Notes: generated from the letters alone by a model not told the origin. Positions 1 to 8,493 are shown, counted from the first letter of the stretch. The stretch: 64,000 nt of DNA from Seinonella peptonophila (GCF_900129355.1 NZ_FQVL01000001.1:853213-917212); one strand, 5' to 3'. A program made the numbers and translations.

Positions 1-466
1 GATCAACACAGCCTTCACTAAGCCAAATGTAGTCACCACCTAACGCTTCAACCGTGCGAAAAATCGCACCTAAATTTCCAGGGTCTTGTATTCGATCCAA
101 TAGAATATGCGTCTCCTGTTGTCTAGGTATTCTCTGAGATATTGAAGTTTCCACAGGAAGGTCAACCTCAGCAGCCATCCCTTGAGGATGTTCAGTCTCT
201 ACAATTGTACGAAATAAAGGAGACTCTAACAAATAGATAGAAAGCTCATCTGAAAACAAATGTTTATTTTGTTCTAGCCATGATGATTGATCAGTTGAGA
301 GTATTAAAGATCGAAAGTTCATATTGCTTCGCACTGCCTCCAATACGAGCTTCTCACCCTCTATGATAAAGCTTCCAAACTGCTGGCGACCTTTTCGAGT
401 GCGCAATTTACGCCAATTCTTTATTCGCTCATTTTGTTTCGAGGAAATATAATTTGGGTTATTCAT
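1..466 (-). CDS. TrmH-family RNA 2'-O-methyltransferase, partial (C-terminus beyond the window)
   Basis: The N-terminal 155 codons of a SpoU/TrmH-type SAM-dependent rRNA or tRNA ribose methyltransferase. The start is the ATG at 464-466, giving MNNPNYISSKQNERIKNW. A basic N-terminal substrate-binding part (residues 1-100) is followed by the knot-domain motif DRIQDPGNLGAIFRT near residue 125, typical of the family. The catalytic C-terminus lies beyond the window edge. The start overlaps the end of the upstream ktrA-like gene by 8 nt, so the two are probably co-transcribed. Bacillus YsgA is the likely type of homologue, but the exact target base cannot be told from this part. Confidence 0.85.
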   Translation of the reverse strand, partial: MNNPNYISSKQNERIKNWRKLRTRKGRQQFGSFIIEGEKLVLEAVRSNMNFRSLILSTDQSSWLEQNKHLFSDELSIYLLESPLFRTIVETEHPQGMAAEVDLPVETSISQRIPRQQETHILLDRIQDPGNLGAIFRTVEALGGDYIWLSEGCVD

Positions 467-1127
467 CTTCAGGATATGCCTGCTCCTGTAATTTTTTTAA
501 ATCTTTATTATTTCCAATTACAAACAAAAGATCTCCTTCACGAATTTCATATGTAGCTGGTGGAGCGATAATTAATTCCCCTTGATTTTTGATAGCCATT
601 ACACTACAACCAAAGCGAACACGGAAATCTAAATCAAGCAAGGTATGATTGGCAAAGAACCGATTTGCAGTAATCTCAATGATACTATGATCTTTGGACA
701 GCTCTACATATTCCAAAATGTTCGGTGAGATTAAACTATGTACCAGTCTTGTCCCCATATCCCGTTCTGGATAGACAACTTTATCTGCACCAATCTTTTC
801 CAGCACTTTACCATGAAGGTTATTTTGCGCTTTCACGACAACTTTTGCAACGCCAAGTTCCTTTAACAGTAATGTAGTCATAATACTTGCTTGGATATCT
901 TCTCCAATTGCAACGACTACAACATCAAAATTGCGAATACCAATCTCTTGCAAGGCGTTTTCATCAGTCGAATCAGCTTCGATCACATGTGTTACAAAAC
1001 GGGCTATATCTTGTACATGGTTAGGGTTTTTATCAATTGCTAAGACTTCATACCCTTTTGCATGAAGTGTTTCAGCAACACTCCCTCCAAAACGCCCCAA
1101 CCCTATGATAGCAAATTGCTTTTTCAA
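459..1127 (-). CDS. ktrA: KtrA/KtrC-type K+ channel regulatory subunit (RCK/TrkA-N)
   Basis: Cytoplasmic gating ring subunit of a Ktr potassium transporter. Residues 1-120 form an RCK_N Rossmann fold with the nucleotide-binding glycine motif IIGLGRFGGS and an acidic residue at the second strand end (LAIDKN). Residues 140-220 form the RCK_C domain ending in the GDLLFVIG motif. At 222 aa it has the normal family length. In this family ATP/ADP and c-di-AMP binding set channel opening. The membrane partner KtrB/KtrD is not in the window. Whether it is KtrA or KtrC cannot be settled from the sequence alone. Confidence 0.88.
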   Translation of the reverse strand: MKKQFAIIGLGRFGGSVAETLHAKGYEVLAIDKNPNHVQDIARFVTHVIEADSTDENALQEIGIRNFDVVVVAIGEDIQASIMTTLLLKELGVAKVVVKAQNNLHGKVLEKIGADKVVYPERDMGTRLVHSLISPNILEYVELSKDHSIIEITANRFFANHTLLDLDFRVRFGCSVMAIKNQGELIIAPPATYEIREGDLLFVIGNNKDLKKLQEQAYPEDE

Positions 1128-1228
1128 TTCATGAACCCCCCATAGAAAGTGAATATTCTAGGATATAGTGCAAAAACTAGTCTTTGTTAAGATTGATTAA
1201 CCCATTCAAGAGCAAAGGAGAAATTCTT

Positions 1229-1462
1229 ATGAACTTTAATATACGTGGAGCGGTTCTCCATAATGTAAAAGAGATGGAAGAAACTGAGATCGTTAGCATG
1301 ATTCAAGAATCGATTCAAAACGGCGAAGAAAAGTTTTTGCCTGGACTTGGTGTATTATTTGAAGTGATCTGGAATCATAGTGATCAGCATGCTCGGGATA
1401 CGATGATCCATACATTACATGATCAATTAGAACAGAGCAACCCTTCTCCTTTTATAGGGTAG
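1229..1462 (+). CDS. sspI: Small acid-soluble spore protein I (SspI)
   Basis: A 77-aa protein starting MNFNIRGAVLHNVKEM and containing FLPGLGVLFEVIW, both characteristic of SspI, a minor SASP made in the forespore. The ATG at 1229 was chosen because AAAGGAG lies 8 nt upstream; a longer in-frame ORF from 1184 has no ribosome site and extends beyond the family length. It stands divergent from the ktrA-like gene. A promoter of the sporulation factor SigG is expected from the family, but I did not identify one by eye. Confidence 0.9.
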   Translation: MNFNIRGAVLHNVKEMEETEIVSMIQESIQNGEEKFLPGLGVLFEVIWNHSDQHARDTMIHTLHDQLEQSNPSPFIG

Positions 1463-1469
1463 AAAGTTC

Positions 1470-1757
1470 TAGACAAGGAAATGGTTCCGTCAATATTTCA
1501 CTCTTTGTCTCCATTTTAAGCTGCACAGAAGCATGGATGGCACCGCGTCTGCTCACTCAGGGTGGTATCAACTCGACTATGTGCGTCATAGCGAAACTTG
1601 CAGCACTACTGCTAAGCAAAATTTGTGCATGGAGTGTGCAATATCATACCACCCGTTTTTTACTACACAGACACGGCTTATAGCGTCTAGAAAACTGTGG
1701 GTTAAGGAGTATTTTTCCACCTGTTGTGAAATATTGACTCCACGATTTCTTCTATAC
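1470..1757. repeat. Degenerate copy of the type I intergenic element
   Basis: The segment follows the plan of the type I elements at 5755 and 32021: a decayed GTAGACAAAG-like end (CTAGACAAGG at 1472), a block also present at 32046 (CCGTCAATATTTCAC), the GGTGGTATCAACTCG core, and a TGTGAAATATTGACTCCACGA block matching the 3' part of the copy at 32021. It abuts the stop codon of the M42 peptidase gene. Many substitutions separate it from the other copies, so it is old. An apparent ORF at 1533-1796 lies in it and is not credible. Confidence 0.75.
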
Positions 1758-2849
1758 TTAACCGCGATGAAGGGAGTCGATCATTTGTTGGTCTAAGCGT
1801 TCTATCATCGCTACCAGCCAATCGACCAAATGCATCACATCACGCTGATCGACGATTGTGGCATGACTATGGATATATCTTGCTGGGATACATAGAGAGA
1901 TCGTAGGAACTCCTTGATTATACATATGAATGGCACTTGCATCTGTTGCGCCACCACGAATAAATTCAAATTGAATTGGAATCTCTTCTCTTTCCGCAAC
2001 ATCTTTTGCTAGATCAGCCAGCGCACCATGCGCGATATGCCCTGCATCATATAGTGTAAGCGCTGGCCCTTTACCTAAACGAACATCAGCAGGTAATTCA
2101 CCGATTCCAGGTGTATCTCCAGAGATTCCTACATCAATGGCAAAAGCTACATCAGGTTGAATCGTAGCAGTAGAAGTCCTCGCCCCACGCAGTCCAACTT
2201 CCTCCATCACAGTACCGACTCCAAATAATTGATTGGCTAGACCTTTTCTTTGTGCCAAGCGCTTAAATACTTCCACAACGACTGCACATCCCAAACGATT
2301 ATCCATTGCTTTACCCATCCAACGATTTGCATTACTCATCGTAATAAAATCAGAATCAGGTACGATTGGATCACCAGGGGAAATACCCATTTGCTGCACT
2401 TCTTCTTGGCTTTCGGCACCTACATCAATAAATAGATCTTCAAGTGTAACTCCTTTTTTTCGTTCATCAATCTTCATCAGATGAGGGGGCTTTGAACCAA
2501 TAATGCCAATAAATTCTTCCTTTCGTGTTACAATTCTCACTCGTTGAGCTGGCAGAACTTGACTCCACCAACCACCGAGCGGTTGAAATTTAATAAATCC
2601 TTCTTTCGTAATTTTTGTAACCAGAAAGCCAACTTCATCTAAATGCCCTGCAATCATTACTTTTGGACCTGATGAGCCACGTTGCGCAATTAGACTCCCT
2701 AATTTATCTGTTGTTACATGATCCGCCCAAGGAGATATATGTTTCCGCATCACTTCTCGTACTGGACCTTCATATCCAGAAGGGCCTGCTACTTCTGTTA
2801 ACTCTTTTAAGAGATTTTGAAACCCGTTTTCAGTTTCCAATTCAAACAT
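1758..2849 (-). CDS. M42-family metallo-aminopeptidase (FrvX/YsdC type)
   Basis: Cytosolic, dinuclear-metal, tetrahedral aminopeptidase that trims peptides. Family metal ligands and catalytic motifs are visible: AGHLDEVGFLV (His, catalytic Asp), the bridging Asp in MDNRLGC, the Glu pair in VMEEVGLRGART, the Asp in FAIDVGISGDTPG and the last His in RYIHSHATIVD. The start is ATG 2849, 9-10 nt after GGGAGAGGTG; a start 6 codons upstream would lie before that site. Its stop codon lies at the edge of a degenerate repeat, so the gene's own terminator may have been lost or replaced. Confidence 0.9.
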   Translation of the reverse strand: MFELETENGFQNLLKELTEVAGPSGYEGPVREVMRKHISPWADHVTTDKLGSLIAQRGSSGPKVMIAGHLDEVGFLVTKITKEGFIKFQPLGGWWSQVLPAQRVRIVTRKEEFIGIIGSKPPHLMKIDERKKGVTLEDLFIDVGAESQEEVQQMGISPGDPIVPDSDFITMSNANRWMGKAMDNRLGCAVVVEVFKRLAQRKGLANQLFGVGTVMEEVGLRGARTSTATIQPDVAFAIDVGISGDTPGIGELPADVRLGKGPALTLYDAGHIAHGALADLAKDVAEREEIPIQFEFIRGGATDASAIHMYNQGVPTISLCIPARYIHSHATIVDQRDVMHLVDWLVAMIERLDQQMIDSLHRG

Positions 2850-2958
2850 GTATGACACCTCTCCCAAAATTAATTATTCTCTGTCATATGTAGCTAAATT
2901 CTCCCAGCATCTTCTATTGCACAGATTCATTTTATTTGTTCATTGAAAAGGTGGCAAC

Positions 2959-2985
2959 AAAAAAAGCCCCAAAGGGGCTTTTTTT
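2959..2985. terminator. Bidirectional Rho-independent terminator
   Basis: AAGCCCCaaaGGGGCTT hairpin with seven A on one side and seven T on the other. It serves the YjcZ-like gene on the minus strand. Confidence 0.9.
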
Positions 2986-2997
2986 GTTCGAGGGGCT

Positions 2998-3213
2998 TTA
3001 ACAGCCAACACCACCGAAGCCGCCATAGCCACCATAACCGCCATAGCCAAAGCCCCCAAAACCGCCACCCCACCAGCAAATGCAGCAGAGAAATAGAATA
3101 ACGACGATCGCAATGATGATCCAGCTCCAACCCCAGCCAAAAAAGCCACAGCCACCGCCATTGCAATTGCAATTATATACGGGGCGAAAACGTCGTCTAC
3201 GTCTGAAACTCAT
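2998..3213 (-). CDS. YjcZ-like Gly/Tyr-rich membrane miniprotein, sporulation-associated
   Basis: A 71-aa protein with four parts: a basic start (MSFRRRRRFRPVYNC), a Cys/Gly stretch, one hydrophobic membrane segment (about residues 31-50, WIIIAIVVILFLCCICWW) and a C-terminal (F/Y)GGYGG repeat tail ending VGC. The layout recalls the YjcZ/YuaB-like small proteins of Bacillales, which are often spore-coat or membrane associated. AGGGGT precedes the ATG. Two overlapping out-of-frame ORFs come from the same repetitive DNA and were left out. Family naming is by appearance only. Confidence 0.7.
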   Translation of the reverse strand: MSFRRRRRFRPVYNCNCNGGGCGFFGWGWSWIIIAIVVILFLCCICWWGGGFGGFGYGGYGGYGGFGGVGC

Positions 3214-3292
3214 AGTTTATACCCCTTTCCGCCGTTGTTCACTCTACTTTATGCGGAAAGAAGTAAAACGAGTGGACCAATACGCTATAATA

Positions 3293-3709
3293 TTAGCCTC
3301 TTTTCCTTGCTAACCATAAAAATATCGTAATGAGACAAAAGGCCGTCAAGGACAAGATAGGGATCGTGATAAAGCCCAACCAGTTGATGTAATCAACATT
3401 ACATGGCACCCCAACTTTACACTGTCCCATGATTTTTAGAGCATCAACTTTTTGAATCAGTACATGCCATAAGGCAATCAATCCACCAATGATTGATAAG
3501 GGGAGTGTATAATAGACAATCTTACGATCTTGCCGATAAGTAGCAATTCCTAATACGATAACGAGCGGATACATAAAAATACGTTGCATCCAACAAAGTG
3601 TACATGGGACAAAATGCTTGATTTCGCTAAAATAGAGACTGCCTAATGTAGCCACTACCGCAACAATCCAAGCAAAATAGAGTCCATATACTTTCCATAG
3701 CTTCATCAT
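3293..3709 (-). CDS. bdbC: DsbB-type thiol-disulfide oxidoreductase BdbC
   Basis: A 138-aa integral membrane protein with four hydrophobic segments. It has the DsbB quinone-side pair CTLCW (near residue 36) and a second extracytoplasmic Cys pair (MGQCKVGVPCNVDY, near residue 96), as in BdbC/VKOR-like DsbB proteins. It reoxidises the extracellular thiol oxidase BdbD and passes electrons to quinone. It overlaps bdbD by 4 nt (ATGA), so the two are translationally coupled and probably act as a pair in disulfide formation in secreted proteins. Confidence 0.9.
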   Translation of the reverse strand: MMKLWKVYGLYFAWIVAVVATLGSLYFSEIKHFVPCTLCWMQRIFMYPLVIVLGIATYRQDRKIVYYTLPLSIIGGLIALWHVLIQKVDALKIMGQCKVGVPCNVDYINWLGFITIPILSLTAFCLITIFLWLARKRG

Positions 3710-4410
3710 TTTGCTTGTAACTCTTTCTCTAAGTATGCTTTTAGTTTTGGATAACTTAATGCGACTTCATTATCTAGTTGTTTACCATTGACATAGATGG
3801 AAGGAACAGCAGTTAGTTTATATTTTTGTTGTGCTTCGGCAGACTCAGTTACAACTGCTTTTTCGTATGTTTTCGCAGTTAATTCTGCCTCAATTCGCTT
3901 TACATCCACTTCAGGAATATGCTTTTTCACCAGATCAAGTAAAAATGCAGGCGTCGCCCATTCTTTTGACTCATCTTGCTGATTCTGATAAATCGCATCA
4001 TAATACTTCCAGAAAGCATCATTGTTTAGCTTATAGATCGATTCCCCAACCATTCCGGCAGTTACGGAGTCCTTTCCAAGGAATTGAAGATTTTTAAAGT
4101 ACATTTGTACTTTCCCTGTATCAATATATTCTTTTTTCAGTTGAGGATAGACTTCATCATGAAAAAATTTACAGGTTGGACACTTAAAATCGCCAAACTC
4201 CATAATCTTTATTGGAGCAGTAGTCTTCCCAATACGTGGCTGGTTAGCATAGTCAAAATTCTCTACTTTCTGCGTTGTTGTAGAAGTTGAATCCCCTTTC
4301 ACAATGTAATCAAATAATACAAAGACACCTAAACCCAAAAAAATGATTAACAAAGAAAATAACATAACACTTTGTATATCAATGCCACTTTTTGCTTTTT
4401 TTTGCGCCAT
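3706..4410 (-). CDS. bdbD: DsbA-like membrane-anchored thiol oxidase BdbD
   Basis: A 234-aa protein with an N-terminal membrane anchor (residues 16-38, VMLFSLLIIFLGLGVFVLF) followed by a thioredoxin-fold DsbA domain. The active site is FGDFKCPTCKFFHDEV (CPTC) near residue 76, and the cis-Pro loop is TAVPSIYVNG near residue 202. It introduces disulfides into exported proteins and is recycled by BdbC directly downstream. The basic tail before the anchor fits the inside-positive rule. Confidence 0.9.
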   Translation of the reverse strand: MAQKKAKSGIDIQSVMLFSLLIIFLGLGVFVLFDYIVKGDSTSTTTQKVENFDYANQPRIGKTTAPIKIMEFGDFKCPTCKFFHDEVYPQLKKEYIDTGKVQMYFKNLQFLGKDSVTAGMVGESIYKLNNDAFWKYYDAIYQNQQDESKEWATPAFLLDLVKKHIPEVDVKRIEAELTAKTYEKAVVTESAEAQQKYKLTAVPSIYVNGKQLDNEVALSYPKLKAYLEKELQAK

Positions 4411-4684
4411 TTGCTCAACTCCATTTATTAGATTAATCCCTACCCATTATAGTAGAAAATGATTTAATAGTGGTGGTCACTTTTTTTCCATTCTAGCAAA
4501 AATAGATCATCAAAAATGATTTATCTATTCATAAAAACACCGAATACTCCCCGGGAAATTTCTAACAAGGGCGAAATATTCGGTCCATTGCCATTTTACT
4601 TCAATCAAATTGACAAGATATCTGCACATGAAGCTTTTTAGCGATATGATATACTGCAAATAGATTGACTGAGGAGCTGATCTG

Positions 4685-5722
4685 ATGAAGTATCGTAAAA
4701 TAAACGGAGTTGAAACTCCCGTATCAGAAGTCGGTTTTGGAGTATGGTCAGTAGCAACACCTTGGTGGGGCGTAAAAGATGAAAATTTTGGACGCCGTTT
4801 GCTACGCTCTGCTTATGAAAATTATGGAATTACCTTTTTCGATACAGCTGATGTCTACGGACAAGGCAAAGGCGAAACATTACTAGCTGAAGCACTTGAA
4901 GGGATCAGAGATCGCGTTGTGATCGCTACTAAGTTTGGCTATGATATCTATGCTAAGCGGGGGGATCGTCATGGGGGTCATAGTGAATTACCTCAATATT
5001 GGGATGCTGACTCGATCCGTAAATCTTGTGAAGAGAGTTTGCGGCGGTTAAAAACAGATGTTATCGATGTTTATCAGTTACATAACGCGAGAATGGAAGC
5101 AATTCAGAGTGATGAAGTTTATGAGACATTAGAACGTCTCAAAGAAGAAGGAAAAATTAAAACGTATGGTGTGGCCTTAGGTCCGGATATTGGCTGGCGT
5201 GATGAGGGTTTGGAAACGATCCGTGCGGGACGTATGCAAATGGCCCAGATTATTAATAACTTAATTGAACAAGACCCTGCTCGAGAGTTGATTCACGCTG
5301 CAGAAGAAGAACATATTTCTCTAATTGCTCGTGTTCCACATGCCTCTGGATTACTTGATGGATCATATGATCCTGATAAGCATTTTGATAAAACTGATCA
5401 TCGCAACCATCGCCCCGTAAAATGGATGCAATCAGGTATGCAAGCATTACGCGATTGGAAATTTCTTTATCAAGATACAGATCGAACAATTGGACAAGCG
5501 GCTATCTTATATTCTTTAGCATCTTCAGCCATTTCATCTGTACTCCCCAATATTACTACAGAAGAGAATTTAAAAGAATTTGCTCAAGCTCCCGAAAAAT
5601 CGCCTTTTACTGTTGATGAATTAGTCAAAGTGAAGGAACTTTGGGAAAATGGTCAACGAGAAGCCCTTAAACAACCCTTTTCAAATAGTAAAAGCAAGCC
5701 AACCCCAGTTGCTGCAAAATAG
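4685..5722 (+). CDS. Aldo/keto reductase
   Basis: NADP(H)-dependent oxidoreductase with a TIM-barrel fold, 345 aa. Catalytic Asp and Tyr are seen in [14 protein letters not shown] and Lys in VIATKFGY; the catalytic His region is DVYQLHNA. The C-terminal nucleotide-binding part includes [22 protein letters not shown] lies 9 nt before the ATG. The substrate is not predictable. A monocistronic transcript is likely, ending at the hairpin at 5735, which has been separated from its T-tract by two inserted repeat units. Confidence 0.88.
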   Translation: MKYRKINGVETPVSEVGFGVWSVATPWWGVKDENFGRRLLRSAYENYGITFFDTADVYGQGKGETLLAEALEGIRDRVVIATKFGYDIYAKRGDRHGGHSELPQYWDADSIRKSCEESLRRLKTDVIDVYQLHNARMEAIQSDEVYETLERLKEEGKIKTYGVALGPDIGWRDEGLETIRAGRMQMAQIINNLIEQDPARELIHAAEEEHISLIARVPHASGLLDGSYDPDKHFDKTDHRNHRPVKWMQSGMQALRDWKFLYQDTDRTIGQAAILYSLASSAISSVLPNITTEENLKEFAQAPEKSPFTVDELVKVKELWENGQREALKQPFSNSKSKPTPVAAK

Positions 5723-5734
5723 TAACAACTCAAC

Positions 5735-5754
5735 AACCAGTCGTAAGACTGGTT
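5735..5754. terminator. Terminator hairpin, copy 1 of 3 (no T-tract)
   Basis: AACCAG-tcgtaaga-CTGGTT hairpin 12 nt after the aldo/keto reductase stop codon. It is followed by the element end TTGTAGACAAAG, not by T residues. Identical 20-nt copies lie at 6038-6057 and 6343-6362. Confidence 0.85.
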
Positions 5755-6037
5755 TCAAATTGTAGACAAAGTAATCAATTTCTCTTTTTCTAGAGTCATG
5801 GTTACGCATTTCGCCTCCAGTTCAGGCTACGAAGGTGTATTCAAGGCACCACGTCTGCTTGCTCAGGGCGGTATCAACTCGGCTATGCCTCAGACAGTAC
5901 TACTGCCTATTATTCGCTACACAGTCGCGGCTTTGTAGCGCCTGAAAGTCGGCTACATTGCGAACCATTTCCTCATGGGAATGATACATCTACTTTGTCT
6001 AATTCGCTTTCTCAACTTAGGGTTTTTCGTCAGACTG
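5755..6037. repeat. Type I intergenic element, copy a
   Basis: 283-bp non-coding unit between two identical 20-nt terminator hairpins. The left end reads CAAATTGTAGACAAAGTAAT and the right end GGTTTTTCGTCAGACTG. Inside are nested inverted repeats: GGCGGTA with TACTGCC around an AACTCGGC loop region, and CGACTG/CAGTCG arms that would extend them into a long hairpin. No ORF of any length is conserved between copies. The copy at 6058 differs at only a few positions. Confidence 0.9.
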
Positions 6038-6057
6038 CAACCAGTCGTAAGACTGGT
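6038..6057. terminator. Terminator hairpin, copy 2 of 3 (no T-tract)
   Basis: Second identical copy of the AACCAG...CTGGTT hairpin, sandwiched between the two type I units. Confidence 0.8.
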
Positions 6058-6342
6058 TGCAGATTGTAGACAAAGTAATCAATTTCTCTTTTTCTAGAGT
6101 CATGGTTACGCATTTCGCCTCCAGTTCAGGCTACGAAGGTGTATTCAAGGCACCACGACTGCTCGCTCAGGGCGGTATCAACTCGGCTATGCCTCAGACA
6201 GTACTACCGCCTATTATTCGCTACACAGTCGCGGCTTTGTAGCGCCTGAAAGTCGGCTACATTGCGAACCATTTCCTCATGGGAATGATACATCTACTTT
6301 GTCTAATTCGCTTTCTCAACTTAGGGTTTTTCGTCAGACTGC
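6058..6342. repeat. Type I intergenic element, copy b
   Basis: 285-bp unit nearly identical to copy a, giving a repeat period of 303-305 bp including the 20-nt hairpin. Left end GCAGATTGTAGACAAAG, right end GGTTTTTCGTCAGACTGC. Differences from copy a (for example CACGACTGCTCGCTC against CACGTCTGCTTGCTC) improve the internal CGACTG/CAGTCG pairing, which suggests that the fold matters. Confidence 0.9.
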
Positions 6343-6369
6343 AACCAGTCGTAAGACTGGTTTTATTTT
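6343..6369 (+). terminator. Terminator hairpin, copy 3 of 3, with T-tract
   Basis: Third copy of AACCAG...CTGGTT, here followed by TTATTTTATG. This is the only copy that still looks like a working terminator and is presumably the original end of the aldo/keto reductase transcript. Confidence 0.8.
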
Positions 6370-6675
6370 ATGCAGATGTATTCCTTTTCACCTTTTGTCG
6401 ATTGTGATAAGCGGTTGAAAAAAACATCATTTGTCGCGAATTTGAAAATAAATATTAGATAAGTTCACTTCATTTGACAAAAGGAAAGTCAGCTTATCTT
6501 GTGAAAAAGGCAAAAATTACTCTTACACGACTGTTCCCTTTTCATTCTATAAATGAGGCTAACAAGTATTCACTCCTCAAAAGATATAAAATAGGCTCCT
6601 TTGACTTTTTCTTCATCAAGATACGATAAAAATGAAATCATTTTGGTGATAATAAGCTCAAAGGAGGTCATCAAT

Positions 6676-6864
6676 ATGAACCGATGGATATACTGGGCAA
6701 AATTATATGAATCCAAATTCCAAGCCAATTGTCTTGCAGCGAGAATTCAAGAAGACTGGTGGTTACTCGGCTCCGACCATCCTAGTAAGGTAGAGGTCTA
6801 CCGTTCTTATCGTGGTCGTTATGGAGTTCGTTATATGTGGCGCCATGAAAAAATAAATGAATGA
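6676..6864 (+). CDS. Hypothetical 62-aa basic, aromatic-rich protein
   Basis: ATG at 6676 with a strong AAAGGAGG site 8 nt upstream. The product (MNRWIYWAKLYESKFQANCL...) is rich in Trp, Tyr, Arg and Lys, has no membrane segment or signal peptide and no motif I recognise. It lies about 95 nt before the tRNA cluster. The good ribosome site and clean spacing make it a likely real gene. No function is proposed. Confidence 0.6.
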   Translation: MNRWIYWAKLYESKFQANCLAARIQEDWWLLGSDHPSKVEVYRSYRGRYGVRYMWRHEKINE

Positions 6865-6958
6865 TTCTTTTTCAGAACAAATTTAAAAAAAGACTTGCAT
6901 TGATCCTCATTATGATGTATAGTCTTACTTGTCGTCGTCAATAAGACATATGAATTAG

Positions 6959-7034
<76 letters not shown>

Positions 7035-7039
7035 ATCTT

Positions 7040-7115
7040 GGAGCCGTGGTGTAGGGGTTAACATGCCTGCCTGTCACGCAGGAGATCGCGGGTTCGAATC
7101 CCGTCGGCTCCGCCA
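7040..7115 (+). tRNA. tRNA-Asp (GUC)
   Basis: GGAGCCG/CGGCTCC acceptor stem, anticodon loop CTGTCAC (GUC), TTCGAATC T-loop, encoded GCCA end. Five nt separate it from tRNA-fMet. Confidence 0.95.
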
Positions 7116-7123
7116 TATCGAAA

Positions 7124-7199
7124 GGGCCTATAGCTCAGTTGGTAGAGCAGTCGGCTCATAACCGATCGGTCACAGGTTCGAGTCCTGTTGGGCCCACCA
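7124..7199 (+). tRNA. tRNA with CAU anticodon (Ile2 or elongator Met)
   Basis: GGGCCTA/TGGGCCC acceptor stem, anticodon loop CTCATAA, TTCGAGTC T-loop, encoded ACCA. The body (TAGCTCAGTTGGTAGAGCAG, CGGCTCATAACCG) is closer to Bacillus tRNA-Ile2, whose CAU becomes lysidine-modified LAU by TilS, than to elongator tRNA-Met, but the two cannot be separated with certainty by eye. Confidence 0.85.
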
Positions 7200-7223
7200 T
7201 TGCAATCTATTTTCAATCATTTC

Positions 7224-7299
7224 GGACAGTTAGCTCAGCCGGGAGAGCGCTTCCCCGACACGGAAGAGGTCGCTGGTTCGATCCCAGTACTGTCCACCA
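7224..7299 (+). tRNA. tRNA-Val (GAC)
   Basis: GGACAGT/ACTGTCC acceptor stem, anticodon stem CTTCC/GGAAG with loop CCGACAC, giving anticodon GAC. Encoded ACCA. Last gene of the four-tRNA cluster. Confidence 0.92.
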
Positions 7300-7305
7300 C
7301 GTAAT

Positions 7306-7328
7306 CCCTTGTGTAGCAAGGGTTTTTA
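7306..7328 (+). terminator. Terminator of the tRNA cluster
   Basis: CCCTTGtgtagCAAGGG hairpin followed by TTTTTA, seven nt after tRNA-Val. Confidence 0.88.
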
Positions 7329-7555
7329 TATTATGTAGACAATCAATGTGGTCATTTGACCCCATTGATTTTTTTATTCAGATGGGTCATTAAACGTAGG
7401 AATCTGCCATCTCTACAGTTGATGTTCAATGGATAGATCTTCGAAACTATCTCAAAAATCGATTGATACACATAAGTATTCATATGATGAGAAAAAATAA
7501 TTTACAGTATTGGGTGTAGTAGTCATATCTAACAATAAATTCGCTAGTTCTATCC

Positions 7556-7798
7556 AAACTAAACGCTCGTTATAGGAATACGAATAGATTAACTTTAGAA
7601 ACGAGAAACATAACCTATGCTTCTCCAGTTACCATCAAGGAAAATGTTTGGATAGGCTCAAACGCAACAATTCTACCAGGTGTAACTATCGAGAGAAACT
7701 CTGTTGTTGCAGCAGGAGCTATTGTTACGAGAGATGTGCCAGAAAACACTGTTGTTGCAGGAGTGCCAGCAAAAATTATCAAAAAAATAAATAATTGA
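7556..7798 (+). pseudogene. C-terminal remnant of a hexapeptide-repeat sugar O-acetyltransferase
   Basis: From about 7610 the frame reads [20 protein letters not shown], then a left-handed beta-helix repeat ([20 protein letters not shown]) and the family ending [14 protein letters not shown] before TGA 7796-7798. This matches the last third of maltose/galactoside O-acetyltransferases. There is no start codon with a ribosome site, and the first two thirds are missing; the sequence before 7556 does not encode them. A dead fragment, probably left by a deletion next to the tRNA cluster. Confidence 0.8.
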
Positions 7799-7977
7799 CA
7801 TCATTCATCGCTAGATTTATTGCCATGATACCATCATCGGCTATAACTACCTATAAATAAGGAAGTCGCAATCTGAAAACAGAAAAGAATTTGAAAAAAC
7901 ATCCAGCCAACCTTTTCATTCAATGCTGGTTGCCTGACAAGTGCTCAGATATTTCCAAGAATCTATTTTAAGAATCC

Positions 7978-8478
7978 CTTTTTACTGAAATTACAAAATT
8001 TGCACCAGCAACCGTTCCCTTTATTACAACCATCTATGGAGCATCTACAGTAATCGGTAATATGATCACTGGTCGAACGGCAGACAGATATACAATGCAA
8101 ACACTGTTCTTAGGACTTTTACTATTAGGAACATCATTACTTCTCTTTGCATTTTTTGCCGACAATAGCATCATGACTGTAATCGTAGTAATCTTGATTG
8201 GACTAACAGGTGTACCAATGAATCCAGCGATGGTTACACGAGTCATACGCATAGGCAATGCGGGAACTTTGGTGAATTCAATTCATGGTTCCATCATTAG
8301 TTTGGGTGTGGCAGTAGGCTCTTCCATCGGGGGGATGACGATTGATGCAGGTTTGGGATTACGTTCCACGATTTGGGTTGGTTTCATCCTAGCCATATTG
8401 GGACTGATTACGCTCCTTCCTTTTATGATACGATCGAAAAATATGAGTCATCATGACAAAGAGATCACCTTTATCTGA
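7978..8478 (+). pseudogene. C-terminal remnant of an MFS (DHA1/AraJ-type) efflux transporter
   Basis: The frame open to TGA 8478 encodes about the last five or six membrane segments of an MFS drug or arabinose efflux protein. Markers are FAPATVPFITTIYGAST, the cytoplasmic-loop motif GRTADRYTMQ (like G-x-x-x-D-R), and SIHGSIISLGVAVGSSIGG. The N-terminal half is absent. An internal ATG at 8062 gives a 138-aa ORF without a good ribosome site. Its stop codon overlaps the hairpin at 8477-8493. Confidence 0.8.
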
Positions 8479-8493
8479 AGCCAAATTGGCTTC
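8477..8493 (+). terminator. Terminator hairpin left of the type II element
   Basis: GAAGCC-aaatt-GGCTTC hairpin overlapping the stop codon of the MFS remnant, followed by the element end AAGACTAATGAAAAACC and not by a T-tract. An imperfect second copy with a T-rich tail (GAAGCCAAATTG ACTTTC then TTTTTATC) lies at 8749-8771. Confidence 0.75.

Noticed and set aside
1533..1796. 87-aa ORF on the plus strand
   Set aside because: It lies inside a degenerate type I repeat and runs antisense over the end of the M42 peptidase gene; the other copies of the repeat do not keep this frame.
2927..3172. Two extra ORFs over the YjcZ-like gene
   Set aside because: Frame shadows of Gly-codon-rich DNA; the 71-aa frame alone has a ribosome site, a fitting composition and a terminator.
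6057..6242. 61-aa ORF inside type I copy b
   Set aside because: No ribosome site; the frame is broken in the other type I copies (5755, 32021), so coding is not supported.
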